The notes beneath the pieces are model-generated. The model searched no databases. It worked only from the letters and a program-made list of their open reading frames with translations, and was not told the origin of the DNA. From Agromyces sp. H66 (lineage in GTDB: Bacteria > Actinomycetota > Actinomycetes > Actinomycetales > Microbacteriaceae): a stretch of DNA of 64,000 nt. The DNA lies in the NCBI RefSeq assembly GCF_004959775.1, contig NZ_SJZG01000002.1, positions 1-64,000 on the forward strand, given 5' to 3'. Made by a program: the position numbers and the translations under genes. Shown one piece after another: positions 56,221 to 64,000 of the stretch (positions within the stretch are counted from its first letter, which is position 1; each line of letters begins with the position of its first letter).

Positions 56221-57670
56221 TCCCAAGGGCTTTCTGAAGGTCACCGAGCGGGAGCTGCCCAAGCGGCGGCCGGTGCCGGTGCGCATCATGGACTGGAAGG
56301 AGGTCTACGAGCCGGGCGACTCCGCCCAGCTCCGACGTCAGGCCGGACGGTGCATGGACTGCGGCATCCCGTTCTGCCACCAGGGTTGCCCGCTCGGCAA
56401 CCTCATCCCCGAGTGGAACGACCTGATGTGGCGCGGCGAGGGCCGCGCCGCGATCGAGCGACTGCACGCCACGAACAACTTCCCCGAGTTCACCGGACGA
56501 CTGTGCCCGGCGCCGTGCGAATCCGCCTGCGTCCTCGGCATCAACCAGCCGGCCGTCACCATCAAGCAGGTCGAGGTCTCGATCATCGACCAGGCGTTCG
56601 GCAACGGCTGGGTGCAGCCGCAGCCGCCCGGGCGACTCACCGGGAAGACGGTCGCCGTCGTCGGCTCGGGGCCCGCCGGGCTCGCCGCCGCGCAGCAGCT
56701 CACCCGCGCCGGGCACACCGTCGCCGTCTACGAGCGCGACGACCGCATCGGCGGCCTGCTGCGATACGGCATTCCCGACTTCAAGATGGAGAAGAAGCAC
56801 CTCGACCAGCGCCTCGCGCAGATGACGGCCGAGGGCACCCGGTTCCGCGCCGGGGTGAACATCGGCGTCGACATCTCCTGGGAGCAGCTCCGCGAGCGCT
56901 ACGACGCGGTCGTCGTCGCGACGGGCGCGGTCGTTCCGCGCGACCTCCCCATCCCCGGACGAGACCTGCCGGGCGTGCACTTCGCCATGGAGTACCTCAC
57001 GCAGTCGAACCGCCGGGTCGCGGGCGACCCCGTCTTCGACCAGATCACGGCCGAGGGCAAGCACGTCGTCGTCCTCGGCGGCGGTGACACCGGGGCCGAC
57101 TGCATCGGCACCGCGCACCGCCAGGGCGCACTGTCGGTGACCAACCTCGCCATCGGCAAGGAGCCGAGCCCCACGCGGCCGCCGGAGCAGCCGTGGCCGA
57201 TGCATCCGACCGTCTTCGAGGTGCAGAGCGCCCACGAGGAGGGCGGCAACCGCCAGTACCTCGCGTCGACGGTCGAGTTCCTCGCGAACGAGGTCGGCGA
57301 GCTCCGTGCGATCCGCATCGCCGAGACCGAGTACCTCGACGGTCGCCGCGTGCCGAAGGCGGGCACCGAACGGGAGATCCCGGCCGACCTGGTGCTGCTC
57401 GCGCTGGGATTCACGGGCCCCGAGACCCGCGACCTCGACGAGCAGCTGCAACTGCCCGTGACCGAGCGCGGCAACGTCGAGCGCGACGCCGAGTACGCGA
57501 CCTCGCAGCCGGGCGTCTTCGTCGCCGGCGATGCCGGCCGCGGGCAGTCGCTCATCGTGTGGGCGATCGCCGAGGGCCGGGCTGCGGCATCCGCCGTCGA
57601 CCGATACCTTGAAGGCGACACGGAGTTGCCGAGCCCGATCCGGGCGAACGCGCGCGCCTTCGCCATCTGA
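56213..57670 (+). CDS. gltD: Glutamate synthase (NADPH) small subunit
   Basis: 485 residues, the FAD/NADPH subunit that feeds electrons to GltB. Two low-potential 4Fe-4S sites are marked by CMDCGIPFCHQGCPLG and LCPAPCESACVLG. The FAD fold is VAVVGSGPAGLAAAQQL. The NADPH fold is VVVLGGGDTGADCIGTA, and the second FAD motif is GVFVAGDAGRGQSLIVWAIAEGR. GTG 56213 follows GGAGG in the second copy of the junction repeat. Start MADPKGFLKVTERE is typical. The stop is followed by a weak hairpin. Confidence 0.96.
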   Translation: MADPKGFLKVTERELPKRRPVPVRIMDWKEVYEPGDSAQLRRQAGRCMDCGIPFCHQGCPLGNLIPEWNDLMWRGEGRAAIERLHATNNFPEFTGRLCPAPCESACVLGINQPAVTIKQVEVSIIDQAFGNGWVQPQPPGRLTGKTVAVVGSGPAGLAAAQQLTRAGHTVAVYERDDRIGGLLRYGIPDFKMEKKHLDQRLAQMTAEGTRFRAGVNIGVDISWEQLRERYDAVVVATGAVVPRDLPIPGRDLPGVHFAMEYLTQSNRRVAGDPVFDQITAEGKHVVVLGGGDTGADCIGTAHRQGALSVTNLAIGKEPSPTRPPEQPWPMHPTVFEVQSAHEEGGNRQYLASTVEFLANEVGELRAIRIAETEYLDGRRVPKAGTEREIPADLVLLALGFTGPETRDLDEQLQLPVTERGNVERDAEYATSQPGVFVAGDAGRGQSLIVWAIAEGRAAASAVDRYLEGDTELPSPIRANARAFAI

Positions 57671-57676
57671 CCCCCC

Positions 57677-57694
57677 GGGCGCCTGACGGCGTCC
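57677..57694 (+). terminator. Weak hairpin after gltD
   Basis: GGGCGCC pairs with GGCGTCC (one G-U) around loop TGAC, 6 nt after the gltD stop. No U-run follows, so it may only partly stop transcription before pyk. Confidence 0.3.
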
Positions 57695-57740
57695 CGTCAC
57701 CACCCCGCGCCTCGGCGCAGAACATGGGAGCACACACCAC

Positions 57741-59156
57741 ATGAGACGTGCGAAGATCGTCGCCACCCTCGGGCCGGCGACATCGAGCTACGAGCAGATC
57801 CGCGCGATCATCGATGCGGGCGTCGACGTCGCGAGGATGAACCTCAGCCATGGCACGCACGACGTGCACGAGGCCGTCTACCAGAACGTGCGGAAGGCTG
57901 CGAACGACTCGGGTCGTGCGGTCGCGGTGCTCGTCGACCTGCAGGGGCCGAAGATCCGCCTCGGCAAGTTCGCCGACGGACCGTACGAGCTCGCCGAGGG
58001 CGACATCTTCAAGATCACGACCGAAGACGTCGTCGGCAGCAAGGAGATCGTCGGCACGACGTTCAAGGGCCTCCCGCACGACGTGGAGCCGGGCGATCAC
58101 CTCCTCATCGACGACGGCAAGGTCCGCGTCGAGGTCGTCGAGACCGACGGCACCGTCGTCACCACGCGCGTCGTCGTCGCCGGCCCCGTGTCGAACAACA
58201 AGGGCATCAACCTCCCGGGCGTCGCCGTCAACGTGCCGGCGCTGTCGGAGAAGGACGAGGACGACCTCCGCTGGGGGCTCGAGCTCGGGGCCGACCTCAT
58301 CGCGCTCTCGTTCGTGCGCAACGCCAACGACATCGAGCGCGTGCACGAGATCATGGAAGAGGTCGGCCGTCGTGTGCCGGTCATCGCGAAGATCGAGAAG
58401 CCGCAGGCCGTCGAGGCGCTCGACGGGATCATCGAGGCGTTCGACGGCATCATGGTCGCGCGCGGCGACCTCGGCGTCGAACTGCCGCTCGAGGCGGTGC
58501 CGATCGTGCAGAAGCGCGCCGTCGAGATCGCTCGGCGTCTCGCGAAGCCCGTCATCGTGGCGACGCAGATGCTCGAGTCCATGATCCACAGCCCGGTGCC
58601 GACGCGCGCCGAGACCTCCGACGTCGCGAACGCGGTGCTCGACGGTGCCGACGCCGTGATGCTCTCGGGCGAGACGAGCGTGGGCGAGTATCCCGTCGTC
58701 ACCGTGGAGACGATGGCCCGCATCGTGGCGTCGACCGAGCGGCACGGCCTGGAGCGCATCCCGCCGCTCGGCACGAAGCCCCGCACGCAGGCCGGAGCCA
58801 TCACGCTCGCGGCCGTCGAGGTCGCGGACTTCGTCCAGGCGAAGTACCTGTGCGTCTTCACCGAGACGGGCGAGTCGGTCAGGCGGATGGCGCGCATCCG
58901 CTCGGTCATCCCGATCCTCGCGTTCACGCCCTATCCCGCCATCCGCCGGCGGATGGCGCTCAACTGGGGCGTCGAGTCGTTCGTCGTCGATCGCGTCACG
59001 CACACCGACCAGATGGTCGGGCAGGTCGACGAGGTGCTCGCCAAGACCGGCATGGCGGAGGCCGGCGAGAAGGTCGTCATCATCTCGGGTTCGCCTCCCG
59101 GCATCCCCGGCACGACGAACGACGTGCGCGTGCACGTCGTCGGCGACGTACTCTAG
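57741..59156 (+). CDS. pyk: Pyruvate kinase
   Basis: 471 residues. It converts PEP and ADP to pyruvate and ATP. Markers are AKIVATLGPATSSYEQI at the start, the substrate segment DVARMNLSHGTHDVH, VDLQGPKIRLG, the catalytic Lys/Glu run PVIAKIEKPQAVEAL, the metal loop MVARGDLGVELPLEAVPIVQ and ATQMLESMIHSPVPTRAE. The C-terminal allosteric domain follows (CVFTETGESVRRMARIR). GGGAG lies 10 nt before the ATG. It lies near a PEP synthase gene (60993), so both directions of the PEP-pyruvate interchange are encoded within 6 kb. Confidence 0.97.
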   Translation: MRRAKIVATLGPATSSYEQIRAIIDAGVDVARMNLSHGTHDVHEAVYQNVRKAANDSGRAVAVLVDLQGPKIRLGKFADGPYELAEGDIFKITTEDVVGSKEIVGTTFKGLPHDVEPGDHLLIDDGKVRVEVVETDGTVVTTRVVVAGPVSNNKGINLPGVAVNVPALSEKDEDDLRWGLELGADLIALSFVRNANDIERVHEIMEEVGRRVPVIAKIEKPQAVEALDGIIEAFDGIMVARGDLGVELPLEAVPIVQKRAVEIARRLAKPVIVATQMLESMIHSPVPTRAETSDVANAVLDGADAVMLSGETSVGEYPVVTVETMARIVASTERHGLERIPPLGTKPRTQAGAITLAAVEVADFVQAKYLCVFTETGESVRRMARIRSVIPILAFTPYPAIRRRMALNWGVESFVVDRVTHTDQMVGQVDEVLAKTGMAEAGEKVVIISGSPPGIPGTTNDVRVHVVGDVL

Positions 59157-59187
59157 GAGCATCCCAAGCCCCGGCGGAGGAGGATCA

Positions 59188-60171
59188 ATGGAGATCGCCT
59201 TCGTCGGTGACGTGATGCTCGGCCGGCTCGTGGCGGAGGAGCTCCGCCGACGGCCGCCCGAGTTCCCGTGGGGCGACACGCTTCCGCTGCTGCGCGGGGC
59301 CGACGTCCTGGTGGGTAACCTCGAGTTCGTGCTCGCCCGCGACGGGCGGCCGTGGCCCGGCAAGGTCTTCCACTTCCGCGCCGACCCCGAGGCCGTGGCG
59401 TGCCTCGAGGCGGCCGGCTTCGACCTGGTCTCCGTGGCGAACAATCACGTGCTCGATTTCGGAGCGGATGCCGCGCTCGAGTCCCTCGGGATCCTGGAGG
59501 CACGCGGCATCCGCTTCGCCGGTGCCGGGCCGGATGCCGCGTCGGCGCGCCGTCCGGCCGTCATCGACCGCGACGGCGTGACCGTCGCCATGCTCGCGTT
59601 CACCGACAACGAGCCCGGCTGGGAGGCGGGCGCCGATTCGGCCGGGGTGCGGCACGTGCCCGTCGACCTCGGCGACTCCAGGGCGACGGCGGTCGTCGAC
59701 GACGTCCGCGAACTGCGCGAGGCCGCCGACCTCGTCGTCGTGTCGGCGCACTGGGGCGGCAACTGGGGCGTCGACGTGCCGACGAGCCACCGACGGTTCG
59801 CGCACGCGCTCGTCGACGCCGGCGCCGACGTGGTGTTCGGGCACTCGCCGCACATCGTGCGCGGCGTCGAGGTGTACCGGGGTCGGCCGATCCTCTACGG
59901 TGCCGGCGACTTCGTCGACGACTACGCCGTGGATCCGGTCGAGCGCAACGACCGCGCCTTCGTGTTCAGGCTGCGCACCGACGGGCCGGTGCCCGCACGG
60001 TTGTTCCTGCACCCGACCGAGATCGTGGGCTTCCAGGCCCGAATGGCAGGCCGGGACGCCCCTGAGTTCGCCCAGGAGATGACGCGACGCTGTGCCGCGC
60101 TCGGCACGCGCGCCGTCTGGGACGAGGGCCACCGATGCCTGACGATCGACCTCGTCGACCACGCCGAATGA
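59188..60171 (+). CDS. CapA-family metallophosphatase-like protein
   Basis: 327 residues with the CapA/PgsA calcineurin-like fold: FVGDVMLGRLVAEEL (first metal Asp), GNLEFVLARDG, SVANNHVLDFG (Asn-His), VVVSAHWGGNWG, FGHSPHIVRGVEVYRG and YGAGDFVDDYAVD. The CapA relatives in capsule and polyglutamate synthesis are membrane-anchored. This one starts directly with the fold and has no signal peptide or membrane helix, and no capsule genes are near, so a cytoplasmic phosphatase is more likely. GGAGGAGG precedes the ATG. It faces the tRNA-Leu gene tail-to-tail, with 10 nt between. Confidence 0.85.
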   Translation: MEIAFVGDVMLGRLVAEELRRRPPEFPWGDTLPLLRGADVLVGNLEFVLARDGRPWPGKVFHFRADPEAVACLEAAGFDLVSVANNHVLDFGADAALESLGILEARGIRFAGAGPDAASARRPAVIDRDGVTVAMLAFTDNEPGWEAGADSAGVRHVPVDLGDSRATAVVDDVRELREAADLVVVSAHWGGNWGVDVPTSHRRFAHALVDAGADVVFGHSPHIVRGVEVYRGRPILYGAGDFVDDYAVDPVERNDRAFVFRLRTDGPVPARLFLHPTEIVGFQARMAGRDAPEFAQEMTRRCAALGTRAVWDEGHRCLTIDLVDHAE

Positions 60172-60181
60172 GTCGGTTCGG

Positions 60182-60264
60182 TGCCGGTGGTGGGGGTCGA
60201 ACCCACACGCCCTTTCGGGCAAAGCATTTTGAGTGCTCCGCGTCTGCCATTCCGCCACACCGGC
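60182..60264 (-). tRNA. tRNA-Leu (anticodon CAA)
   Basis: Read on the minus strand, 83 nt fold as a class II tRNA. GCCGGTG/CACCGGC form the acceptor stem with discriminator A, and the D arm is TGGCGGAATGGCAGACGC. The anticodon stem GAGCA/TGCTT has loop CTCAAAA (anticodon CAA, reading UUG). The long variable arm TGCCCGAAAGGGCG and T arm GTGGG-TTCGACC-CCCAC complete it. CCA is not encoded (the bases after the discriminator are CCG). It is divergent from the response regulator gene. Confidence 0.95.
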
Positions 60265-60278
60265 CAGAGGCCTCGCCC

Positions 60279-60284
60279 AGAATA
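60279..60284 (-). promoter_or_regulatory. -10 hexamer for tRNA-Leu
   Basis: TATTCT on the minus strand, 14 nt before the mature 5' end of the tRNA, only 3 nt from the opposing -10 of the response regulator. Confidence 0.4.
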
Positions 60285-60287
60285 CCG

Positions 60288-60293
60288 TAGGCT
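60288..60293 (+). promoter_or_regulatory. -10 hexamer for the ANTAR regulator, leaderless spacing
   Basis: TAGGCT lies 7 nt before GTG 60301, with no ribosome site between. Confidence 0.45.
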
Positions 60294-60300
60294 TTCCTGC

Positions 60301-60906
60301 GTGACAGACAGCGAACAGACCCAGCCGGTGCCGCGCCGCGTCGTCGTGGCGGAGGATGAGTCGCTCATCCGCCTCGACATCGTCGAGATCCTGCGCGACA
60401 ACGGCTTCGAGGTCGTCGGCGAGGCCGGTGACGGCGAGACCGCGGTCGCGCTCGCGACCGAGCTGCGCCCCGACCTCGTCATCATGGACGTGAAGATGCC
60501 CCAGCTCGACGGCATCTCGGCCGCCGAGCGCCTCTCCAAGGGCCACGTGGCCCCGGTGGTGCTGCTCACGGCGTTCAGCCAGAAGGAGCTCGTCGAGCGG
60601 GCGAGCGAGGCGGGCGCCCTCGCCTACGTGGTGAAGCCGTTCACGCCCAACGACCTGCTGCCCGCGATCGAGATCGCCCTGGCGCGGCACGCGCAGATCA
60701 TCGCGCTCGAGGCCGAGGTCGGCGACCTCGTCGAGCGATTCGAGACCCGCAAGCTCGTCGACCGGGCGAAGGGCCTGCTCAACGAGAAGATGGGCCTCAC
60801 CGAGCCCGAGGCGTTCCGCTGGATCCAGAAGGCGTCGATGGATCGCCGCCTCACCATGAAGGACGTGTCGCAGGCGATCATCGAGCAGCTCGCGCCCAAG
60901 AAGTAG
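60301..60906 (+). CDS. pdtaR: ANTAR-domain response regulator (PdtaR-like)
   Basis: 201 residues. An N-terminal receiver domain has the acidic pair in [13 protein letters not shown], phosphoacceptor D63 in [12 protein letters not shown], the Thr in [10 protein letters not shown] and Lys in [14 protein letters not shown]-terminal ANTAR RNA-binding domain (about 140-195) has [28 protein letters not shown] and the end [12 protein letters not shown]. When phosphorylated, such proteins bind paired hexaloop hairpins and block terminators. It resembles mycobacterial Rv1626/PdtaR, also located near polA. No partner histidine kinase is in the window. Confidence 0.93.
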   Translation: MTDSEQTQPVPRRVVVAEDESLIRLDIVEILRDNGFEVVGEAGDGETAVALATELRPDLVIMDVKMPQLDGISAAERLSKGHVAPVVLLTAFSQKELVERASEAGALAYVVKPFTPNDLLPAIEIALARHAQIIALEAEVGDLVERFETRKLVDRAKGLLNEKMGLTEPEAFRWIQKASMDRRLTMKDVSQAIIEQLAPKK

Positions 60907-60992
60907 GACCTCCGTCCCCCGGCCCTCCCCGACGTCGTGGAACGATGTGGGAGTCCGGGCGCTCGAGCCCGGCCCGAGTCGGGGGAGCACAC

Positions 60993-63323
60993 ATGTCGGG
61001 CGACGCGCGATCCACTCTGGTCAGTCGGTTCGAGGAGGTGCGTCTCGGCGACGCCGCGTCGGTCGGCGGCAAGGGGGCCAATCTCGGGGAGATGACCTCG
61101 GCCGGCCTGCCGATCCCGCCGGGGTTCGTGGTCACGGCGGAGGCGTACCTCGAGGCGATCGACCACGCCGGCATCCGGCAGCAGCTGCTCGACGGGTTCC
61201 GCGAGGCCGCCGCGGCGGCCGACGATCCGGCGAGGCTCGCGAGTTCGGCCGCCGCCCTGCGGGAGGCGGTGCGCGCCGTCCCCATCCCCGACGACGTTCG
61301 CGCCGCCATCCTCGCCGAGTACCACCGCCTCGGTGAGGACGTCCCCGTCGCGGTGCGATCCAGCGCCACCTCGGAGGACGCCGAGGGCACGTCGTTCGCG
61401 GGAATGCACGAGACCTACAACAACGTCGTGGGCGACGACGCCGTGCTCGCGCGGCTCCGCGACTGCTGGAGTTCGCTCTACGGCGACCGCGTGATCTCCT
61501 ATCGCGCGAGCCAGGGGATGGCCGAGGAGCCCGTGCTGGCCGTCGTCGTGCAGACGCAGGTCGTCTCCGACCGCTCCGGCGTGATGTTCACGGTCGACCC
61601 GTCGACCGGCGCCCGCGACCGGCTCGTGATCGAGGCCGCCCTCGGACTCGGCGAGGTCGTGGTCTCGGGCGCCGTCGAGCCCGACACCTACATCGTCGCC
61701 AAGGACGGACCGCGGATGCTGTCGGCCCGCGTCGGCCGGCAGACCCATCGACTGGTGGCCGACCCCGACGGGACGGTGCGCCGGGAGGAGCTCGAACCGG
61801 CGCGAGCGGACGCCCGCGTGCTGACCGACGAGGAGGTCCTCGCGGTGGCCGCGCTCGGCCTCGAGGTCGAGGCCCACTACGGCGAACCCCAGGACACCGA
61901 GTGGGCGTACTCCGGCGGGCGCCTCTACATGTTGCAGTCCCGACCCGTCACCACCCTCGGCGGCGGACCGGCACCGTCGGCGGACGCCGTCCCTCCGGGC
62001 GGAAGCGCACCCGCCGGCACCGTCCTGCTGCGCGGCCTCGCCGCGGCACCCGGTCGGGTCACGGGCCGCGTGCGCATCCTGCAGAGCCCGGCCGATGGTG
62101 CATCGCTCCAGGCGGGCGAGATCCTCGTCGCGCCGATGACGAACCCCGACTGGGTGCCGACGATGCGCCGGGCCGCGGCGGTCGTCACCGACGGCGGCGG
62201 CATGACCTGCCACGCCGCGATCGTCGCGCGCGAGCTCGGGGTGCCCGCCATCGTCGGCGCGCGCACCGCCACGACCGTGCTCCGCGACGACGAACTCGTC
62301 ACGGTCGACGGCGCGAAGGGCGAGATCATCGAGGGAGCGGATGGCGCGGCATCCGCTTCGGGCGCTGCTCCCGCCGTCGTCTCCGCCGCGGCCGCGCCCG
62401 CCGTGCCCGAACCGCTGGCGACGAAGCTGTACGTGAACCTCGCCATCGCCGAACGTGCCGAGGAGACCGCCGCGCTCGACGTCGACGGCGTCGGCCTGCT
62501 GCGCGCGGAGTTCATGATCACGGATGCGCTCGGCGGCATGCATCCGCGTGAGATGCTCGCCCGCGGCGAGCGCGAGGACTTCCTCCACCGCATGACGGAG
62601 TCGTTGCTCTCGGTCACCCGTGCGTTCGCCGGGCGTCCGGTCGTCTACCGCACGATCGACTTCCGCAGCAACGAGTTCCGCGGACTCGAGGGTGGCGAGC
62701 GCTTCGAGCCGCAGGAGAACAACCCGATGATCGGCTACCGCGGCGCCTACCGCTACGTCAAGGAGCCCGAGCTGTTCGACCTCGAGCTGGAGTTGCTCGC
62801 CCGGGTGCGCGAGGAGACGCCCAACCTCCAGGTGATGCTGCCGTTCGTGCGCACCACCTGGGAACTGGAGGCCTGCCTCGAGCTCATCGACGCCAGTCCG
62901 CTCGGCCGCCAGCGCGGACTCAAGCGCTGGGTGATGGCCGAGGTGCCGTCGGTCGTCTACCGCATCCCCGAGTACGCCGCGATGGGGATCGACGGGGTGT
63001 CGATCGGCTCGAACGACCTCACCCAGTTGATGCTCGGCGTCGACCGCGATTCGGAGATCTGCGCGGAGCTGTTCGACGAGGCGGATGCCGCGGTGCTCGA
63101 CGCGATCGAGCGCATCATCACCGCGTGCCGTACGGCGGGCATCACCTCGTCGCTCTGCGGGCAGGCACCATCGAACAATCCCGCATTCGCCGAGCACCTC
63201 GTGCGCTACGGCATCGACTCGATCTCGGTGAACGCGGATGCCGCGGACCGCACGCGCCGCGTCGTCGCCGCCGCCGAGCGGCGCATCCTGGTGGAGGCGG
63301 CGCGCGGGGCCGTGGGCGGCTGA
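60993..63323 (+). CDS. ppsA: Phosphoenolpyruvate synthase
   Basis: 776 residues. It makes PEP from pyruvate and ATP, releasing AMP and phosphate, for gluconeogenesis. In order: the ATP-binding domain ([47 protein letters not shown]), the phosphohistidine domain with His407 in [16 protein letters not shown], an Ala-rich linker of about 25 residues, and the PEP/pyruvate barrel ([48 protein letters not shown]) with catalytic Cys722 in SSLCGQAPS. Domain order favours PEP synthase over PEP-phosphotransferase enzyme I, which lacks the ATP domain. ATG 60993 is chosen for GGGGGAG 5 nt upstream. Confidence 0.94.
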   Translation: MSGDARSTLVSRFEEVRLGDAASVGGKGANLGEMTSAGLPIPPGFVVTAEAYLEAIDHAGIRQQLLDGFREAAAAADDPARLASSAAALREAVRAVPIPDDVRAAILAEYHRLGEDVPVAVRSSATSEDAEGTSFAGMHETYNNVVGDDAVLARLRDCWSSLYGDRVISYRASQGMAEEPVLAVVVQTQVVSDRSGVMFTVDPSTGARDRLVIEAALGLGEVVVSGAVEPDTYIVAKDGPRMLSARVGRQTHRLVADPDGTVRREELEPARADARVLTDEEVLAVAALGLEVEAHYGEPQDTEWAYSGGRLYMLQSRPVTTLGGGPAPSADAVPPGGSAPAGTVLLRGLAAAPGRVTGRVRILQSPADGASLQAGEILVAPMTNPDWVPTMRRAAAVVTDGGGMTCHAAIVARELGVPAIVGARTATTVLRDDELVTVDGAKGEIIEGADGAASASGAAPAVVSAAAAPAVPEPLATKLYVNLAIAERAEETAALDVDGVGLLRAEFMITDALGGMHPREMLARGEREDFLHRMTESLLSVTRAFAGRPVVYRTIDFRSNEFRGLEGGERFEPQENNPMIGYRGAYRYVKEPELFDLELELLARVREETPNLQVMLPFVRTTWELEACLELIDASPLGRQRGLKRWVMAEVPSVVYRIPEYAAMGIDGVSIGSNDLTQLMLGVDRDSEICAELFDEADAAVLDAIERIITACRTAGITSSLCGQAPSNNPAFAEHLVRYGIDSISVNADAADRTRRVVAAAERRILVEAARGAVGG

Positions 63324-63401
63324 GCCCCGAGTCGGGATGCCGCGGGGCCGCCCGCCGCCGGCGACGGTTCGGCCGCGACATCCGGTGACGGTGGCCGCTT
63401 G

Positions 63402-63407
63402 TAGTCT
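63402..63407 (+). promoter_or_regulatory. -10 hexamer for polA, leaderless spacing
   Basis: TAGTCT ends 6 nt before GTG 63414. The rest of the 90-nt ppsA-polA gap holds GCCCCG and CGGGGC, which could pair weakly across 13 nt after the ppsA stop. Confidence 0.45.
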
Positions 63408-63413
63408 TGGTGG

Positions 63414-64000
63414 GTGCCGGACGCAGACAAGCCCACCCTCCTCGTGATCGACGGCCATTCGCTGGCCTTCCGAGCCTTCTTCGCCCTCCCCGTCGACAGC
63501 TTCTCGACCCGCGACGGGCAGCACACGAACGCCATCCACGGGTTCCTGTCGATGCTGCTCCTCCTGCTGCAGAACGAGAAGCCCACGCACCTCGCCGTCG
63601 CGTTCGACAAGTCGCGCGTCTCGTTCCGCACGCGCGAGTACGCGGAGTACAAGGGCACCCGAAGCGAGACGCCGCCCGAGTTCAAGGGCCAGGTGCCGCT
63701 CCTTCAAGAGGCTCTGCAGGCCATGCACATCCGCACCCTCGAGATCGACGACTACGAGGCCGACGACATCCTCGCCACGCTCGCCAGGCGGGGGCAGGCC
63801 GAGGGGTACCGGGTGCTCCTCGTCTCGGGCGACCGCGACACGATCCAGCTCGTGAACGACGACGTCACGCTGCTCTACCCGAACACGCAGGGCGTCTCGC
63901 AGCTCAAGCGCTACGACGTCGCCGCGGTCATGGAGCGCTACGGCATCCGCCCCGAGCAGTACCCCGACGTCGCGGCCCTCGTCGGCGAGACGAGCGACAA
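63414..64000 (+). CDS. polA: DNA polymerase I, 5' part (cut by the window end)
   Basis: The frame is open from GTG 63414 to the last base, giving about 195 residues of the N-terminal 5'-3' exonuclease domain. Markers are TLLVIDGHSLAFRAFFALP, LAVAFDKSRVSFRTREYAEYKG broken by the metal Asp, SETPPEFKGQVPLLQEAL, the acidic cluster IDDYEADDILATLA and VLLVSGDRDTIQLVNDDV. The polymerase domain would lie beyond the window. Pol I fills gaps and removes RNA primers. The start lacks a ribosome site and fits a leaderless mRNA. Confidence 0.95.
   Translation, partial: MPDADKPTLLVIDGHSLAFRAFFALPVDSFSTRDGQHTNAIHGFLSMLLLLLQNEKPTHLAVAFDKSRVSFRTREYAEYKGTRSETPPEFKGQVPLLQEALQAMHIRTLEIDDYEADDILATLARRGQAEGYRVLLVSGDRDTIQLVNDDVTLLYPNTQGVSQLKRYDVAAVMERYGIRPEQYPDVAALVGETSD

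Noticed and set aside
60930-60992. Possible ANTAR target (paired hexaloop hairpins) before ppsA
   Set aside because: One hairpin has a six-base loop (GCTCGA) but lacks A at position 1 and G at position 4. The neighbouring hairpin around 60933-60948 has a five-base loop, so the known motif is not met.

Overview
The window is 64 kb of very GC-rich chromosomal DNA packed with housekeeping genes. Gene content and order (yebC-ruvCAB-yajC-secDF-relA; rpsD-alaS-ruvX-mltG-aro; pyrR-pyrBC-carAB-pyrF-gmk-rpoZ-coaBC-metK-priA-fmt-rsmB-rpe; his/trp-lgt-gltBD-pyk; ANTAR regulator-polA) are those of Actinobacteria. The HGxxPAAW membrane protein, the Trp-operon membrane protein, a helicase-dead PriA and an mIHF-type domain support this. 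Family Microbacteriaceae (Agromyces/Microbacterium-like) is my best guess from codon habit and layout; it was not tested by alignment. No phage, insertion sequence, CRISPR array or rRNA was seen. There is one tRNA.

Layout: 0.1-0.9 kb hemerythrin-like protein; 0.9-9.6 kb YebC, Holliday-junction RuvCAB, the SecDF-YajC translocase accessory and the bifunctional (p)ppGpp enzyme; 9.5-12.4 kb three minus-strand genes (AbiEi-like, DUF349, membrane-anchored cyclophilin); 12.4-18.2 kb RarA, S4, AlaS, RuvX; 18.2-24.2 kb MltG followed by a compact shikimate operon (aroE-C-K-B-Q); 24.2-25.3 kb EF-P and NusB; 25.3-34.1 kb a complete PyrR-controlled UMP operon apart from dihydroorotate dehydrogenase and phosphoribosyltransferase; 34.0-42.8 kb a fused mIHF-guanylate kinase, RNA polymerase omega, CoaBC, MetK, PriA, Fmt, RsmB, Rpe; 42.9-50.4 kb four his genes, then trpE-membrane protein-HGxxPAAW-trpC-trpB-trpA; 50.5-59.2 kb Lgt, glutamate synthase and pyruvate kinase; 59.2-64 kb CapA-like phosphatase, tRNA-Leu(CAA), ANTAR response regulator, PEP synthase and the 5' part of polA.

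Genes are joined by ATGA/GTGA/TGATG overlaps, so much of the window is translationally coupled. Promoters are mostly recognised by a TANNNT -10 hexamer. Several hexamers sit only 5-7 nt before a start codon, implying leaderless mRNAs, and in several cases the TAG stop of the upstream gene is itself the start of the -10.

No wholly new defence or biosynthetic system is visible. The best leads are: the mIHF-Gmk fusion; an 11-unit AAEQQ(W/R) repeat in the cytoplasmic arm of MltG; a duplicated gltB/gltD junction that creates a 22-codon relay ORF; a strongly over-represented 10-mer, CGGATGCCGC/GCGGCATCCG, that overrides normal codon choice; and a PyrR-binding leader that hides the Shine-Dalgarno of pyrR. 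The longest gap between genes is about 207 bases (before rpsD), so no stretch over 300 bases lacks a gene.
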